The position numbers and the translations under genes were made by a program. The notes under the pieces are model-generated. The model had not been told where the DNA came from, did no database searches, and saw nothing but the letters and a program-made list of their open reading frames with translations. This document shows, piece by piece, positions 21,031 through 29,626 of a DNA stretch of 64,000 nt (within the stretch, counting starts at the first letter, position 1; each line of letters begins with the position of its first letter). Where the stretch lies: contig BBFS01000004.1 in NCBI GenBank assembly GCA_001313365.1, forward strand, positions 65,134 through 129,133. Reading direction: 5' to 3'. This DNA comes from Paenarthrobacter nitroguajacolicus JCM 14115 (GTDB lineage Bacteria; Actinomycetota; Actinomycetes; Actinomycetales; Micrococcaceae).

Positions 21031-22678
21031 GTGAAGTCGCTACGTAGGGTGACGCTCCTAGTATTAGCAACGCTGGGCATTGTATTCGCCACTTTGGTCT
21101 CGCTGAAGATACCCAGATTCCATCACTACCTGGATGGTTGGTGTTCGGAGTTATCCTAGTTCTCGGGCTTTGTGTGTATTTTCGGCTCTCATTCAAGGAG
21201 CATACAAGTACTCCCACAAACTTCGGAGATGACGGGTCCGACATTGACCCGCTGGAACTCATACTCTTGGCTGAAGAGCGATGGCTTCAATTGAATGGAG
21301 AGGACTTTGATCAATACACTCGGTTCTTTTTTGAGCCTAAGAGCTTCTTTGAACGAATCAGTGAGACCGTAGAACCGCTAACGCGTTCGGTTTCGATCAA
21401 TAGAACCTACACTGTTTCGATCTCAATTCGGAAGGGTAATTTTGTAATTCTTCCGCTTAAGATGCAGTCCGGACAGGAAATAATGAATGGTCTTCGTCTT
21501 ACGGACTCCGAAGGACGAAGGATCTCGTCAGTGTCGCGCAGAAGGACTATCGCCGAGCTTCTGGCCGTTATTCGTGTCGGTGTTGAACTTTGTGGTATTT
21601 CTGCAATTCAATATTATGTGGAAAACATTGAACATCGAGTTGCCAACCTACTATTGCAGAGCGGCTCAAATGATGAAAAAGAAGTAGCTCGGATCCAGAC
21701 CGAGATACTCGCTCTTCCTATTATGGACCAGGCCGATAGATGGGTTCGCAGCTACGTTGGGAGATTGGTATCTCTGTGTGCCGACCAATACCCGGTCTGT
21801 GTTGAATTGAAAGCGTCCGCTGCAGATGACCCCCACCGGACGTCTCCGGAAGAAACCAGTGGATCCACGCGAAGACATCTCGGCCCGTATAAATCTACGC
21901 GAGCGGGTCATTTTTGACTATAATGATCAGACCGTAAAGCTGAATTTTTGGAAAAAGATCGAAAGTGTCGTAAGGCATTCCTTTGGAATTCGGCCACTGA
22001 GCTTTACGATTCCTCTGGAGTCCACACTGATGACTTCGAGTTACCACATGCAGGTAGTTGGTCCGGAATACACCTACCTAGCTCGTCAGGAAATCCTAGC
22101 GACCACGACGTCGGGAGATTATGCTCAGGTACTCCGGACTAGTGCCATCGCGCAATCTCGGCTGGGCCAGCGCCATGCTCACATTTACATACGTGGGGGA
22201 GACATGCAGAGCGGATCTCTTTTTAGGCTCGCTTCTACGAACGTATGCCTGGGTCAATTGGGCGTGCCAGCATGTCCGCATTGTCTGCTGCTGCCCTTAT
22301 TTGGCTCGGATTCTTCGCAAGTCTGACACCGGCCGTTGATGCCAGTTCTGCCTTATTCCTAGCTGGGAGTTTGCCGCATTGGTGCTCGCGTTTCCGTCTG
22401 CGATTGCGCTCTGGACTGGCATGGAGCAGAGTAAGACACTATCGGAAGGAGTTTTGATATCCAGAGTCACCATTCTTTTCACAATCGCTATCTCGACGCT
22501 TGCAGCCTGGCACAATATTTCACAGATTGAACTAGCTGATCTCTGGATATTGCCCTTGTCTTCGCTAAATATTTGGGTGTTTTTAGGGGGGGTTATTGCC
22601 TCTCTCAATGCCATCGGTATCAGTCTTTCGTGGACGTATCGTTCTTATTTGCAGCGCAAATTTGTCGATGGACTTTAG
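21031..22678 (+). CDS. Unknown membrane protein with cytoplasmic central domain (AT-rich)
   Basis: I do not recognise the family. Joining frames gives about 545 residues. GTG 21031 follows TAGGAG. Two N-terminal membrane helices (VTLLVLATLGIVFATLVSL; WLVFGVILVLGLCVYFRL) lead into a soluble domain of about 330 residues (EERWLQLNGEDFDQYTRFFF; IAELLAVIRVGVELCGISAI; a Lys-rich WKKIESVVRHSFGIRPLSFT). At the C-terminus there are about four helices (SALSAAALIWLGFFASL; FAALVLAFPSAIALW; ILFTIAISTLAAWHNI; WVFLGGVIASLNAIGISLSW). Breaks lie near 21130, 21825, 22240 and 22370. Base composition is clearly lower in GC than the neighbours, a sign of transfer. Confidence 0.6.
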
Positions 22679-22689
22679 TGGTAAATCGA

Positions 22690-22718
22690 TTGATAGATGT
22701 TAGTTGTTCTGATATACT
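22690..22718 (+). promoter_or_regulatory. Sigma-70-like promoter
   Basis: TTGATA (22690-22695), a 17-bp spacer, and TATACT (22713-22718). It lies 12 bp after the membrane-protein stop and drives the small gene at 22751. It is the best match to the consensus that I saw in the element. Confidence 0.65.
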
Positions 22719-22750
22719 ATTTATCCAAATAGACTAATGGAGTGTATCTG

Positions 22751-22996
22751 ATGTCCCGAGCGGAAAAGTACGGATCCCTTGACGATAATTTGCGTCCCGT
22801 CGTACTGGATGCGGGTTGGTACTATCCCGGTATTTTGAAGAAGAAGCGACCTTCGAGGGTTCCGGAAATCAATGAACCGTTGCCCGATCGTAAGGTCGCC
22901 CTCGCCATCATTCATCGCGCTGAGGCTCGAAATCGAAAGTCTGGGAAAAGGGCTTTTGTGGTCGCCCCCCCACGCAAGGAGCAGGGAAACGATTAG
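22751..22996 (+). CDS. Small basic protein, unknown
   Basis: 81 residues, starting MSRAEKYGSLDDNL; rich in Lys and Arg (LKKKRPSRV; HRAEARNRKSGKRA), with no membrane segment. ATG 22751 is preferred over the in-frame GTG 22742 because GGAG lies 8 bp before it. It has its own strong promoter, so it may be a regulator or an accessory factor. No family was recognised. The final C run near 22967 could shift the last ten residues. Confidence 0.55.
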   Translation: MSRAEKYGSLDDNLRPVVLDAGWYYPGILKKKRPSRVPEINEPLPDRKVALAIIHRAEARNRKSGKRAFVVAPPRKEQGND

Positions 22997-23381
22997 AACT
23001 CCACCGCTGCAGGAGACGTCCATATTCTCGGCGTGAAGCCTTTTCGAGCCAAGACCTTCTCTTAATATTTTTCCGCTCTCTGTTGTCGCGCTAGGGGATC
23101 GTTCCATAGGTCCGCTGGTCGCCGTGCGTCCCCGAAAGTGTCATGGACTTGACTGACCTGCATTGGATAAGACGGCCGAGGACGCGACAACTGCCCGCCC
23201 GGGGGCAGGCGTTCGTTAGGAACAACGCCTGCATGTACAAACCTGATTGGCCCGTCGGAAGTCTTAGCCTCTGGACATGTCCAGGGTAGGGGAGTCTAAT
23301 GGATTTGAGGGTTGGCGTGCTCTGTAGCTCCAGTCGCGTTGATCACCCACGAACCACGGGAACGCATCACTGGGGATGCTC
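22997..23381. other. Intergenic region with one palindrome
   Basis: No convincing coding frame. It holds the perfect 14-bp palindrome CTGGACATGTCCAG at 23271-23284 about 100 bp before the peptidase gene; otherwise featureless by eye. Confidence 0.5.
23271..23284. promoter_or_regulatory. 14-bp palindrome, candidate operator
   Basis: CTGGACATGTCCAG is a perfect palindrome in the leader of the ImmA/IrrE-membrane protein-HTH gene set. It could be bound by one of the HTH proteins encoded nearby; no second copy was noticed. Confidence 0.4.
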
Positions 23382-23873
23382 ATGGACGACTTCACATATC
23401 CCTCAGGCCAATCGCCGGCGGAACGCGCCGCGAACGCCTTTGACTCTTTGGCGCTCCCGACTCACCTGAACCTGGAACGACTCGTCGGAGTGGTCGAAGG
23501 CGTCCGGCATCGGCCTATACAAATCGAAGCTGCCGGAGCGCTGAACGGTGGATCGATCTGCGGTTTGTGGCTATCCACAGATGAAGTAGAGATAATCTTG
23601 CACGCCGTCAGTCCGTCTGGGTTGCATCGGCAACAGTTCGTCCTGCACGAACTCGGGCACATGGTCTTGAGACACGATGAACTTGTCGTCCCGGTCGACT
23701 ACATAGCAGTCCTCTTCCCGAACCTTCCCGTAGGACTTGTCTCACGTGTTCTTGCGCGGAGCAGCTTCACTGACGACTTGGAAGCCGCTGCGGAATCGCT
23801 CGCGGATCTCTTCGCAGCAGCAATCAGGAACAGCGCCAGGGAGCCAAGATCGTTCGAGAGGGTTTTCGAATGA
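23382..23873 (+). CDS. ImmA/IrrE-type metallopeptidase-like protein
   Basis: About 163 residues. The zinc motif HELGH lies in FVLHELGHMVLRHDE, preceded by IEIILHAVSPSGLHRQQ, the ordinary layout of the ImmA/IrrE domain. A downstream Glu in DDLEAAAESLADLFAAAI is the likely third ligand. ATG 23382 was chosen because GGGGA sits 5 bp upstream; ATG 23376 is also possible. The family cleaves repressors or serves as a toxin component. The gene overlaps the following membrane gene by ATGA and heads a tight cluster, so all three products probably act together. Confidence 0.8.
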   Translation: MDDFTYPSGQSPAERAANAFDSLALPTHLNLERLVGVVEGVRHRPIQIEAAGALNGGSICGLWLSTDEVEIILHAVSPSGLHRQQFVLHELGHMVLRHDELVVPVDYIAVLFPNLPVGLVSRVLARSSFTDDLEAAAESLADLFAAAIRNSAREPRSFERVFE

Positions 23874-24772
23874 TACAGATTGTGGCTGCGGCCTTGATAT
23901 GGCTTCTCGTCGTCTGTCTGCTGCCGGGGGGGCTTCGTAAGCGGCGGGATCACAGCGTGCTGACAGCCGCTATCACGATCTCAGTTGCCCTGACGCTGAA
24001 CATCGATCAGATCTATGTGGGCTTGGACTCCGTACTTGGTGGTCGCAACTTCGTGGACCTCGTGGCCAATGTCTCTATGGTCGTTGGGATCTACTTCCTT
24101 TCGAGAGCAATCATTCGGGCGGCGACGCCGGACGAGAAGGTCGAGGCACGAGATACTACCGGCATGATTCTCTTGGCTGTGGTGATCATGGGTCTCGCAG
24201 CCAGCTTCAGTGCCATCGTTACCCAGAGCAGCTCCACTCGTTTCATGGTGGATTACGGTGACCAGTGGTCTGCTGCCCTCTACTCATTCATCCAGTTTCT
24301 GTACATCGGCTACGTGGTTGGCGTTACAGGTGTTACGTGTTTCCGGTTCCGTGGCTACATGTTGAGCCCGTACTTCCGAGCATCGTTTACTCTTATCGGG
24401 ATTGGCTGTGCCCTTGCCGTTCTGCTTGTAAGCCTGGTGCTGGTCATGGACGTGCTGCACCTTCAAGGGCACCTGGAAGCTATGCGTTCGGTGTCGTCCA
24501 TTTATGATGCGGCTGTCGTTGCTGCCATGGCCTTCCTGTGCATTGGTCTGGCCATCCCGCCCGTGGCGCGTCGAATTCTCCGCCGTAAGCAATCCGAGAC
24601 CGAGGCAGAGCTGGTTAGCGACCTCACGAAAATCTGGGAAAAAACAACAAATAAACGGCAAAACGTTCGGCTCGTGCGAGGCACCGAAGTGATCAGCGAC
24701 CAGGACCCGGCCCGAATACTCCATAGGATGCTTGTTGAAGTACAGGATGTTCTGTTAGTGGAGCCGGTTTAG
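23870..24772 (+). CDS. MAB_1171c-type multi-pass membrane protein
   Basis: 300 residues with seven or eight hydrophobic helices from residue 1 (IVAAALIWLLVVCLLPGGL) to about 228. A cytoplasmic tail of about 70 residues follows (KQSETEAELVSDLTKIWEKT; ILHRMLVEVQDVLL). The arrangement fits the family annotated as MAB_1171c putative transporters (DUF6545), which occur beside ImmA/IrrE and HTH genes in actinobacteria. No transport substrate is known to me; a sensing role fits the context equally well. One clean frame; start overlaps the peptidase stop by 4 bp. Confidence 0.72.
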   Translation: MIQIVAAALIWLLVVCLLPGGLRKRRDHSVLTAAITISVALTLNIDQIYVGLDSVLGGRNFVDLVANVSMVVGIYFLSRAIIRAATPDEKVEARDTTGMILLAVVIMGLAASFSAIVTQSSSTRFMVDYGDQWSAALYSFIQFLYIGYVVGVTGVTCFRFRGYMLSPYFRASFTLIGIGCALAVLLVSLVLVMDVLHLQGHLEAMRSVSSIYDAAVVAAMAFLCIGLAIPPVARRILRRKQSETEAELVSDLTKIWEKTTNKRQNVRLVRGTEVISDQDPARILHRMLVEVQDVLLVEPV

Positions 24773-24883
24773 GCAGCTCCTTGGACATCCATGACCTCAA
24801 TGTTCTGAACGCAGCAGAAAATTACCTGGCGGGACCGGTCTTGAGCAAAGTTCCAGTTCGTCGACGGAGGGGGAGCGGGCGAT

Positions 24884-25343
24884 ATGACGGATGATGCGAG
24901 TTCGTCCGAAACCCCCCCTCAGACCAGATTGGCGCGAAAGCTCAACCTTCTTCTTGACCTCTATGAGGCCAAGGGATCGGAGACGTTGACCTACCCCCCC
25001 GAGATCAATCGGCATATGAGTCAACGTGGAACGCCACTTTCCCGCTCCCGCTGGGCGTACATGCGCAGCGGGGGATAGCTCATTGGCGACCGATCCCATG
25101 CTCCTTCGCAATCTTGCAGAGTTCTTTGGAGTGGATCGTGACTACCTCTTGGACGATGCCGGCGAAATACCAAAGCTTGTAGACGCTCAGCTGGAACTTC
25201 TTCGTACCCTGCGTGAGTCACGTGTGCGGAACTTCGCCGCTCGTCAGTTGCACGGGATCTCTCCGGAAACCCTGGTGAGGCTCCGCGCGGTGATCGACGA
25301 ACGCAGGAGGGCCCAAGGGGTGGACGATGCCGACAGCAACTAG
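24884..25343 (+). CDS. XRE-like HTH regulator, copy 1
   Basis: About 150 residues starting MTDDASSSETPPQTRLARKL after GGAGGGGGAG. The N-terminal HTH reads LARKLNLLLDLYE, TYPEINRHMSQRG, SRSRWAYMRSG, with the last helix around LLRNLAEFFGVDRDYLL. The C-terminal half reads LVDAQLELLRTLRESRVRNF and ISPETLVRLRAVIDE. It is clearly paralogous to the protein at 26987-27493. Breaks lie at the C runs near 24910 and 24990 and near 25070. It is downstream of the peptidase and membrane genes and overlaps the hydrolase gene. Confidence 0.78.
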
Positions 25344-26546
25344 TCACAGGCTTTGTATGTTGGAGTTCTTGCTGCCACCGGAGTCTTGCTAGCAGCGTCG
25401 CCGGTGCAGCGTACTTCGCTCGCCAGGTTGTAGTGCCAAAACACATTCGTCGTGAGGATTTGGACGTTCGGGCTGTGCATGCCCATAGGGACGGATCTCT
25501 AGAAATTGAACTTCCCGCTACGGATCAAACGAGAGCGTCGGGACGATACAGCTTTTGGTTTGAGCAGGGGACAGGCCACGCATGCGTCGGACTGGTCGTT
25601 GACTCCCGCCCCCGACCGAAACGCGGTAGTCCGGGTGATTGAGCGAGTGGACTCTGGCGACCTCGAACATGCCAAGGCAGGTATCTGGAGTGGGTACGTT
25701 TATTCGAAACCGGAGCAACTTGGTCTGCCGTACCAAGACGTTGAGCTTCCAGTCGAGAATGGGGTCGCCCCCCCGGCGTGGAGGTTCGATCCGCCGGCCA
25801 CTGTCGACGCATGCGGTGTCTGGGCCATTCATGTCCACGGAATGGGGGGGGCAAGAGGGCCGGAACTCTTCGCGGAATACCCATCGCGAGGCGTCTGGGA
25901 CTGACGTCGCTAGTAGTCTCGTTCCGCAACGACGGAGACGCACCGCCGTCGTACGATGGCCGCTACAACCTCGGCCAAGGCGAGTGGCGCGACGTCGAGG
26001 CAGGCATCAACTACGCCATTGCCAATGGCGCTGAACGCATTGTCCTTTTTGGGTGGTCACTCGGCGCTGCCATCGCCCTTCAAGCGGCGGCCCTGTCGCA
26101 GAGTTCGTCACGAATAGCCGGGATGGTTCTCGACGCGCCGGTCTTCGACTGGCGAACGACCCTGGCAGCGAACGCGAAGGCGGCCGGACTTCCTCGGCAC
26201 TCGTGCACCTGGCTTTGTCATTCTTCGATCCAAGGCCCTCCGGTGGGTGACCGGCCTTGCTGAACCCATATGTCTCGATTCCCTGGACTGGCTGGCGCGA
26301 GCAACTGAACTAGACAAACCGGTCCTCGTACTCCATGGAGAGAAGGACGACACAACGCCCTTCGAAGCATCAAAGAGGGCTGCCAGTCTGCGGCCGGACC
26401 TCGTCAAATTGGTGGAGTTTGAATCTGTGGGACACTCTCTGGAGTGGAATGTCGACTCCGAAAAGTGGGAGCAGTCGGTCGAGGAGTGGTTTTACGGTCT
26501 CCCGCTGGCTGGCTCTAGTCCTGAACAAGCGGGAGCGCAGTCGTAG
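25327..26546 (+). CDS. Membrane-anchored alpha/beta hydrolase
   Basis: About 400 residues after joining frames. ATG 25327 lies within the last codons of the HTH gene. A hydrophobic anchor follows (LYVGVLAATGVLLAAS), then a presumably extracytoplasmic domain. The nucleophile elbow is GWSLGAAIAL, the acid is in LHGEKDDTTPF and the His in SVGHSLEWN, so a full Ser-Asp-His triad is visible. An oxyanion-type HVHGMGG stretch precedes it. The substrate is unknown. Breaks lie near 25390, 25543, 25610, 25845-25852, 26190 and 26240. Confidence 0.75.
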
Positions 26547-26800
26547 GGGGGCATTTGCACCGAGTACTGGGCCGCTAGGTCAATGAGCTGACACTCGACG
26601 AGTGAGGCGTGAGCGGAGTAACGCTCGTCGGCCAAAGCCTGAATGTAACCAGCCGACTCAAGGACGAGGAGATGACGTCGAACCGTCGCTTGAGAAGCCT
26701 GAAGTCCTGACGCCAAGACGCTAAGGGTCGATGGCCCACTTCTGATGAGGAAGCGAAGGATCTGGCTCCGAGTTCGGTTCATCAAGATGGATGTCGACAT
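26515..26800 (-). CDS. ArsR-like winged-helix regulator, copy 1
   Basis: About 95 residues, starting MSTSILMNRTRSQILRFLIR. The winged helix reads SGPSTLSVLASGLQASQATV then RRHLLVLESAGYIQA. The C-terminal end is uncertain because of the six-base run at 26546-26551: stops at 26515 or 26492 are possible. It is convergent with the hydrolase gene and divergent from HTH copy 2. A perfect dyad 35 bp upstream of its start is a likely autoregulatory operator. Confidence 0.7.
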
Positions 26801-26834
26801 TCAAACCACGGCTCAGGTTTGTCGGGGGGGATGC

Positions 26835-26858
26835 TTGCTGTAGACGGGTCTACAGCAA
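26835..26858. promoter_or_regulatory. 24-bp dyad operator
   Basis: TTGCTGTAGAC-GG-GTCTACAGCAA: two perfect 11-bp arms around two bases, in the divergent gap between winged-helix copy 1 and HTH copy 2. The size and symmetry fit a site for a dimeric HTH protein. Confidence 0.7.
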
Positions 26859-26986
26859 CAGGATACGCCTCATGTAGCTCGCGGAAAAGATTCATGTTCA
26901 GCTGATTGTCTAACCTCGGCGCTCGCGGAATACTGAGGGCAACGCAGCAGCATCTAAAATCGAACCAGGCAGTCTAAAGGTGGAGC

Positions 26987-27493
26987 ATGCCGGCAAAAGA
27001 CGCTAGCCGCAACGGCGAGTTGTCACCACAGGCGACCCTCGCCCGTCGGCTAAACCTGCTGCTTGACGTCGTTGTGGCTGAGAGAGGTTCGCCCGTCACT
27101 TTCAGGGAGATTGAGGCCGGACTCCGAGCTCGAGGAGTCAAAATCTCCAGGGCCAGATGGTTTTACATGAAGGACGGGACAGGTCGCCTCGTCAGTGATT
27201 CTCAGCTGCTTGCCGCTATCTGCGAGATGTTCGACGTCGATCCCTCCTATTTGTTGAACGGCGTCGAAGGCGACGTTCCAGAACGCATCGATTCGCAGTT
27301 GGAGTTTGTGAAGTCTCTGAGGGCAGCCCGGGTGAAGTCATTCGCTGTTAGGGCGCTCGGGGACGTCTCGCCGGAAACCCTACGGGCCATCTCCGAGTAT
27401 CTGAACAAAGACATCGACTTGCACCCGAACGGGGAGCGGGCCGCAGCTACTCCTCCAAGACATACCGAAGGTGGGCGTCCAGCAACTCCTTGA
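26987..27493 (+). CDS. XRE-like HTH regulator, copy 2
   Basis: 168 residues in one clean frame. The HTH half (LARRLNLLLDVVVAERG, FREIEAGLRARG, SRARWFYMKDG, LAAICEMFDVDPSYLL) and the C-terminal half (IDSQLEFVKSLRAARVKSFA, VSPETLRAISEY) align step by step with the protein at 24884-25343. A Pro/Thr-rich tail is extra. ATG 26987 follows GGTGGAG. The last 47 bp overlap the convergent winged-helix copy 2. Two paralogous HTH genes, each paired with a winged-helix gene, suggest a duplicated switch. Confidence 0.78.
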   Translation: MPAKDASRNGELSPQATLARRLNLLLDVVVAERGSPVTFREIEAGLRARGVKISRARWFYMKDGTGRLVSDSQLLAAICEMFDVDPSYLLNGVEGDVPERIDSQLEFVKSLRAARVKSFAVRALGDVSPETLRAISEYLNKDIDLHPNGERAAATPPRHTEGGRPATP

Positions 27494-27796
27494 TGCGGGC
27501 AGGATTCGCTGAATAGCGAGGAGAGCGGCCATGCCGCCGCCCGGCTTCCACATCGACCTCGATCGCGCGGACCTGTTCTAGGGCAATGAGGTGTTTGGCG
27601 ACGCTGGGTTCGCCGGCGCTGACCGCTGCGACGATGTCCCCCCTCTAGATGCAGGACCGTTTGCCGTCAGAAATCTCAGAATCTCGTTCCGGGAGCGGTT
27701 CCCGAACGTCGCGACGGCGTCTTCAACGTCAGGCGACCAGGCGTCGTCGTGAGGCTGCGTGATCCGTGGCATGGCTCCATTCTTGCGGAACAACAT
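27447..27796 (-). CDS. Winged-helix regulator, copy 2
   Basis: About 116 residues. The N-terminal part includes DVEDAVATFGNRSRNEILRF, a HTH start like that of copy 1 (NRTRSQILRFL). After a run near 27640 the frame continues DIVAAVSAGEPSVAKHLIAL, RRHGRSPRYSANPARI and ends LRYVLEE. The DNA-recognition helix is GEPSVAKHL. The start may be ATG 27772 rather than 27796. It overlaps the end of HTH copy 2 and is divergent from the sigma-like gene. Confidence 0.68.
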
Positions 27797-27818
27797 GCAA
27801 AAAGTAAGAACTAGGGTC

Positions 27819-27847
27819 TTGACGATACTTTAATTATCTTCGACAAT
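27819..27847 (+). promoter_or_regulatory. Promoter of the sigma-like gene
   Basis: TTGACG (27819-27824), a 17-bp spacer, and GACAAT (27842-27847) in an AT-rich gap. The predicted transcript would start near 27854, only about nine bases before the first possible start codon. Confidence 0.5.
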
Positions 27848-27862
27848 AATTTTTAGAAGCTT

Positions 27863-28857
27863 GTGTTGTGGTCGTTCGTTACCAGCCACGTTGAGACGCC
27901 ACATCTGGTGGCGCTGGAGATATTCGAATCCGTTAGTCGAAGCGGTGAGAGCCATGAGCTGGAACACCTGGCGGGCAACGCTGAAATAGAGAACCTAAAT
28001 CCATCCCCGGTGGACATTACGCTGCTGAGTCCCGTGACACCGACCCTGCCAGTTTCCGTCGACCAAATGATGGGAGCGGTGGAAGGCGTGCGTCGATACG
28101 TCATCTCGCACTTGGCCAGGATCGGCCGCTCGTGCGATGTGGACGATGTCATGCAAGACATCAGGATGGCTGTCTGGGACGGGGGTGGCACGCGGAAATT
28201 ACCGACAGATTCCTGGAGTTCCGTTCGGGGGCCTGGGTGCAAGGCGTAGCCGGGAATGTCTGCGCAGCGCACGTCCGTAGGGAACTCGGCCACAAGACGC
28301 TGCCGCTGCTTTTGGATCCGGGCAACGGTGAGAGCTCCGACAATCTCCAGCAGCTAACCGTGCTGGTCGTGTCCCGTGATTATCGCGATGCCGAGGAGAT
28401 CATCGATCAGGAATGGGCGCATATGGTTCTTGGGCTGACTCGGGCCGCTGTATCAGCTCCGGTATGGCGCCTCGCAGTGGGCAGCCTGACCGAGCCGCGA
28501 CGATACGCCCCCCCTCCGTCGCCGCAAGACCGTCGCCGCTGGAATGCAGTCACCACGGTTCGGCAGACTGCAAAGACAGTGAGCCAAGCGTTGGATGTAG
28601 ATCCTGAAGTTGTGCACGACATGCCCGGTCTATGCCGGCACGCCGTTGGTTGTCTGCCGAGTCCCCTACTGCGGGGAGTAGCCGAAGCAATCGTTCTGCC
28701 CGAACATCACGGCGTCGAACGACAGGTTGCAATAGCGGCGGTTGCCGAGCAGTTCAAAGTCACTGATCGATACGTGGCAGTTCAAATTGGCACGGCCCGT
28801 CGGCTGTACCAAACGGCATGGAGAGTCATTCGCAGTTCCATGACTCCGGCTGTTTGA
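27863..28857 (+). CDS. Sigma-70-like factor
   Basis: About 330 residues. The region 2-like part is clear: VEGVRRYVISHLARIGRSCD, DVDDVMQDIRMAVWDG, then FGAWVQGVAGNVCAAHVRRE, matching the 'DD..Qdi...W......F..Wv..vA.N.c.dh.Rr' pattern. The C-terminal part (LLRGVAEAIVLPEHHGVERQ; VAEQFKVTDRYVAVQIGTAR) could be a region 4-like HTH. The long N-terminus before residue 65 is not typical, and ATG 28069 is another possible start. One break lies near 28185. It probably directs transcription of element genes; that is inference. Confidence 0.6.
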
Positions 28858-28908
28858 GTCATGTTGCTCATTGGCGAGCTGAATGATTAGCAGGCTTAGG
28901 AGGCAACG

Positions 28909-29626
28909 ATGGTGCAATCCCTTTTACGCGGGCGACGACGTCGTCGGTGGGTGTTTGGCCTAGCACTAGCGGCATCCTAGGTGCCTCATTCTCGTTATGG
29001 TCGGACCGCGGGATTCACTCTCTACTGATGGGACGGGTGTCCCATCAGTAGAGTCTCAAGCCCCCCAAGGCTCCGCCGAGCCCTTCCCCGACTCTTACAG
29101 CGAAACCAACGAGGTCAGCTCCACTCCCTAATGTGCCTGCGTCCGTTCCGCCTGTCACGACCGATTATCGGGCGCTTGCTTCCGCGGCCGCCGTGGCAAT
29201 CTATAGCTGGGACACCCGAAGTTCGTCCTATTCGGATGTGTACGCTCGAATTCGGGGTTGGTGGTTCGTCCTCCCTGACGGATCAAATCCGTTGGCCGTC
29301 CTGGTCCAGGAGTTTGAGGCTACGGGAATAAACGCGGGGGGTCCTTCGCTTCGCTTACGGGCCAAGGTGCCCACAGGGCAGCGACGTTCGAATCCATGGC
29401 ATGCGACGACGAACTCGTAAAAGTTCGCGAACGCCCGGCTCCGTGGGCGGGGGCTTCATGTCTGCACGGTTCGTCTCAAGGTCGTTGACCAGACAGTCAG
29501 TAGCAGCAATTCATACACAGCGCCGGTCAGTGTCATGGCCAATTGCCCGCCGGCAGCGACCGCCCCCCGCCTAACCGGTGCCAAATGGTCGGCTTCTATG
29601 CTTCGACTAGCCGGATCGTTTACTGA
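28909..29626 (+). CDS. TcpC/VirB8-like conjugation protein (frames broken by indels)
   Basis: About 240 residues. The start MVQSLLRGRRRRRWVFGLAL (RBS AGGAGG) is a basic stretch plus membrane helix. A Pro/Ser-rich linker follows (KAPPSPSPTL), then the extracytoplasmic domain TTDYRALASAAAVAIYSWDT, IRGWWFVLPDGSNPLAVLVQ, and PAPWAGLHVCTVRLKVVD. It ends MVGFYASTSRIVY at TGA 29624-29626. Such proteins build the inner-membrane core of actinobacterial conjugation machines. Breaks lie near 28980, 29060, 29340, 29410 and 29570. It overlaps the next gene by TGATG. Confidence 0.65.
29020..29053. repeat. Perfect 15-bp inverted repeat inside the TcpC-like gene
   Basis: CTCTACTGATGGGAC and GTCCCATCAGTAGAG with a 4-nt loop GGGT. 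It falls in the segment coding for the variable linker. It could be an mRNA structure or a protein site; its role is unknown. Confidence 0.6.
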
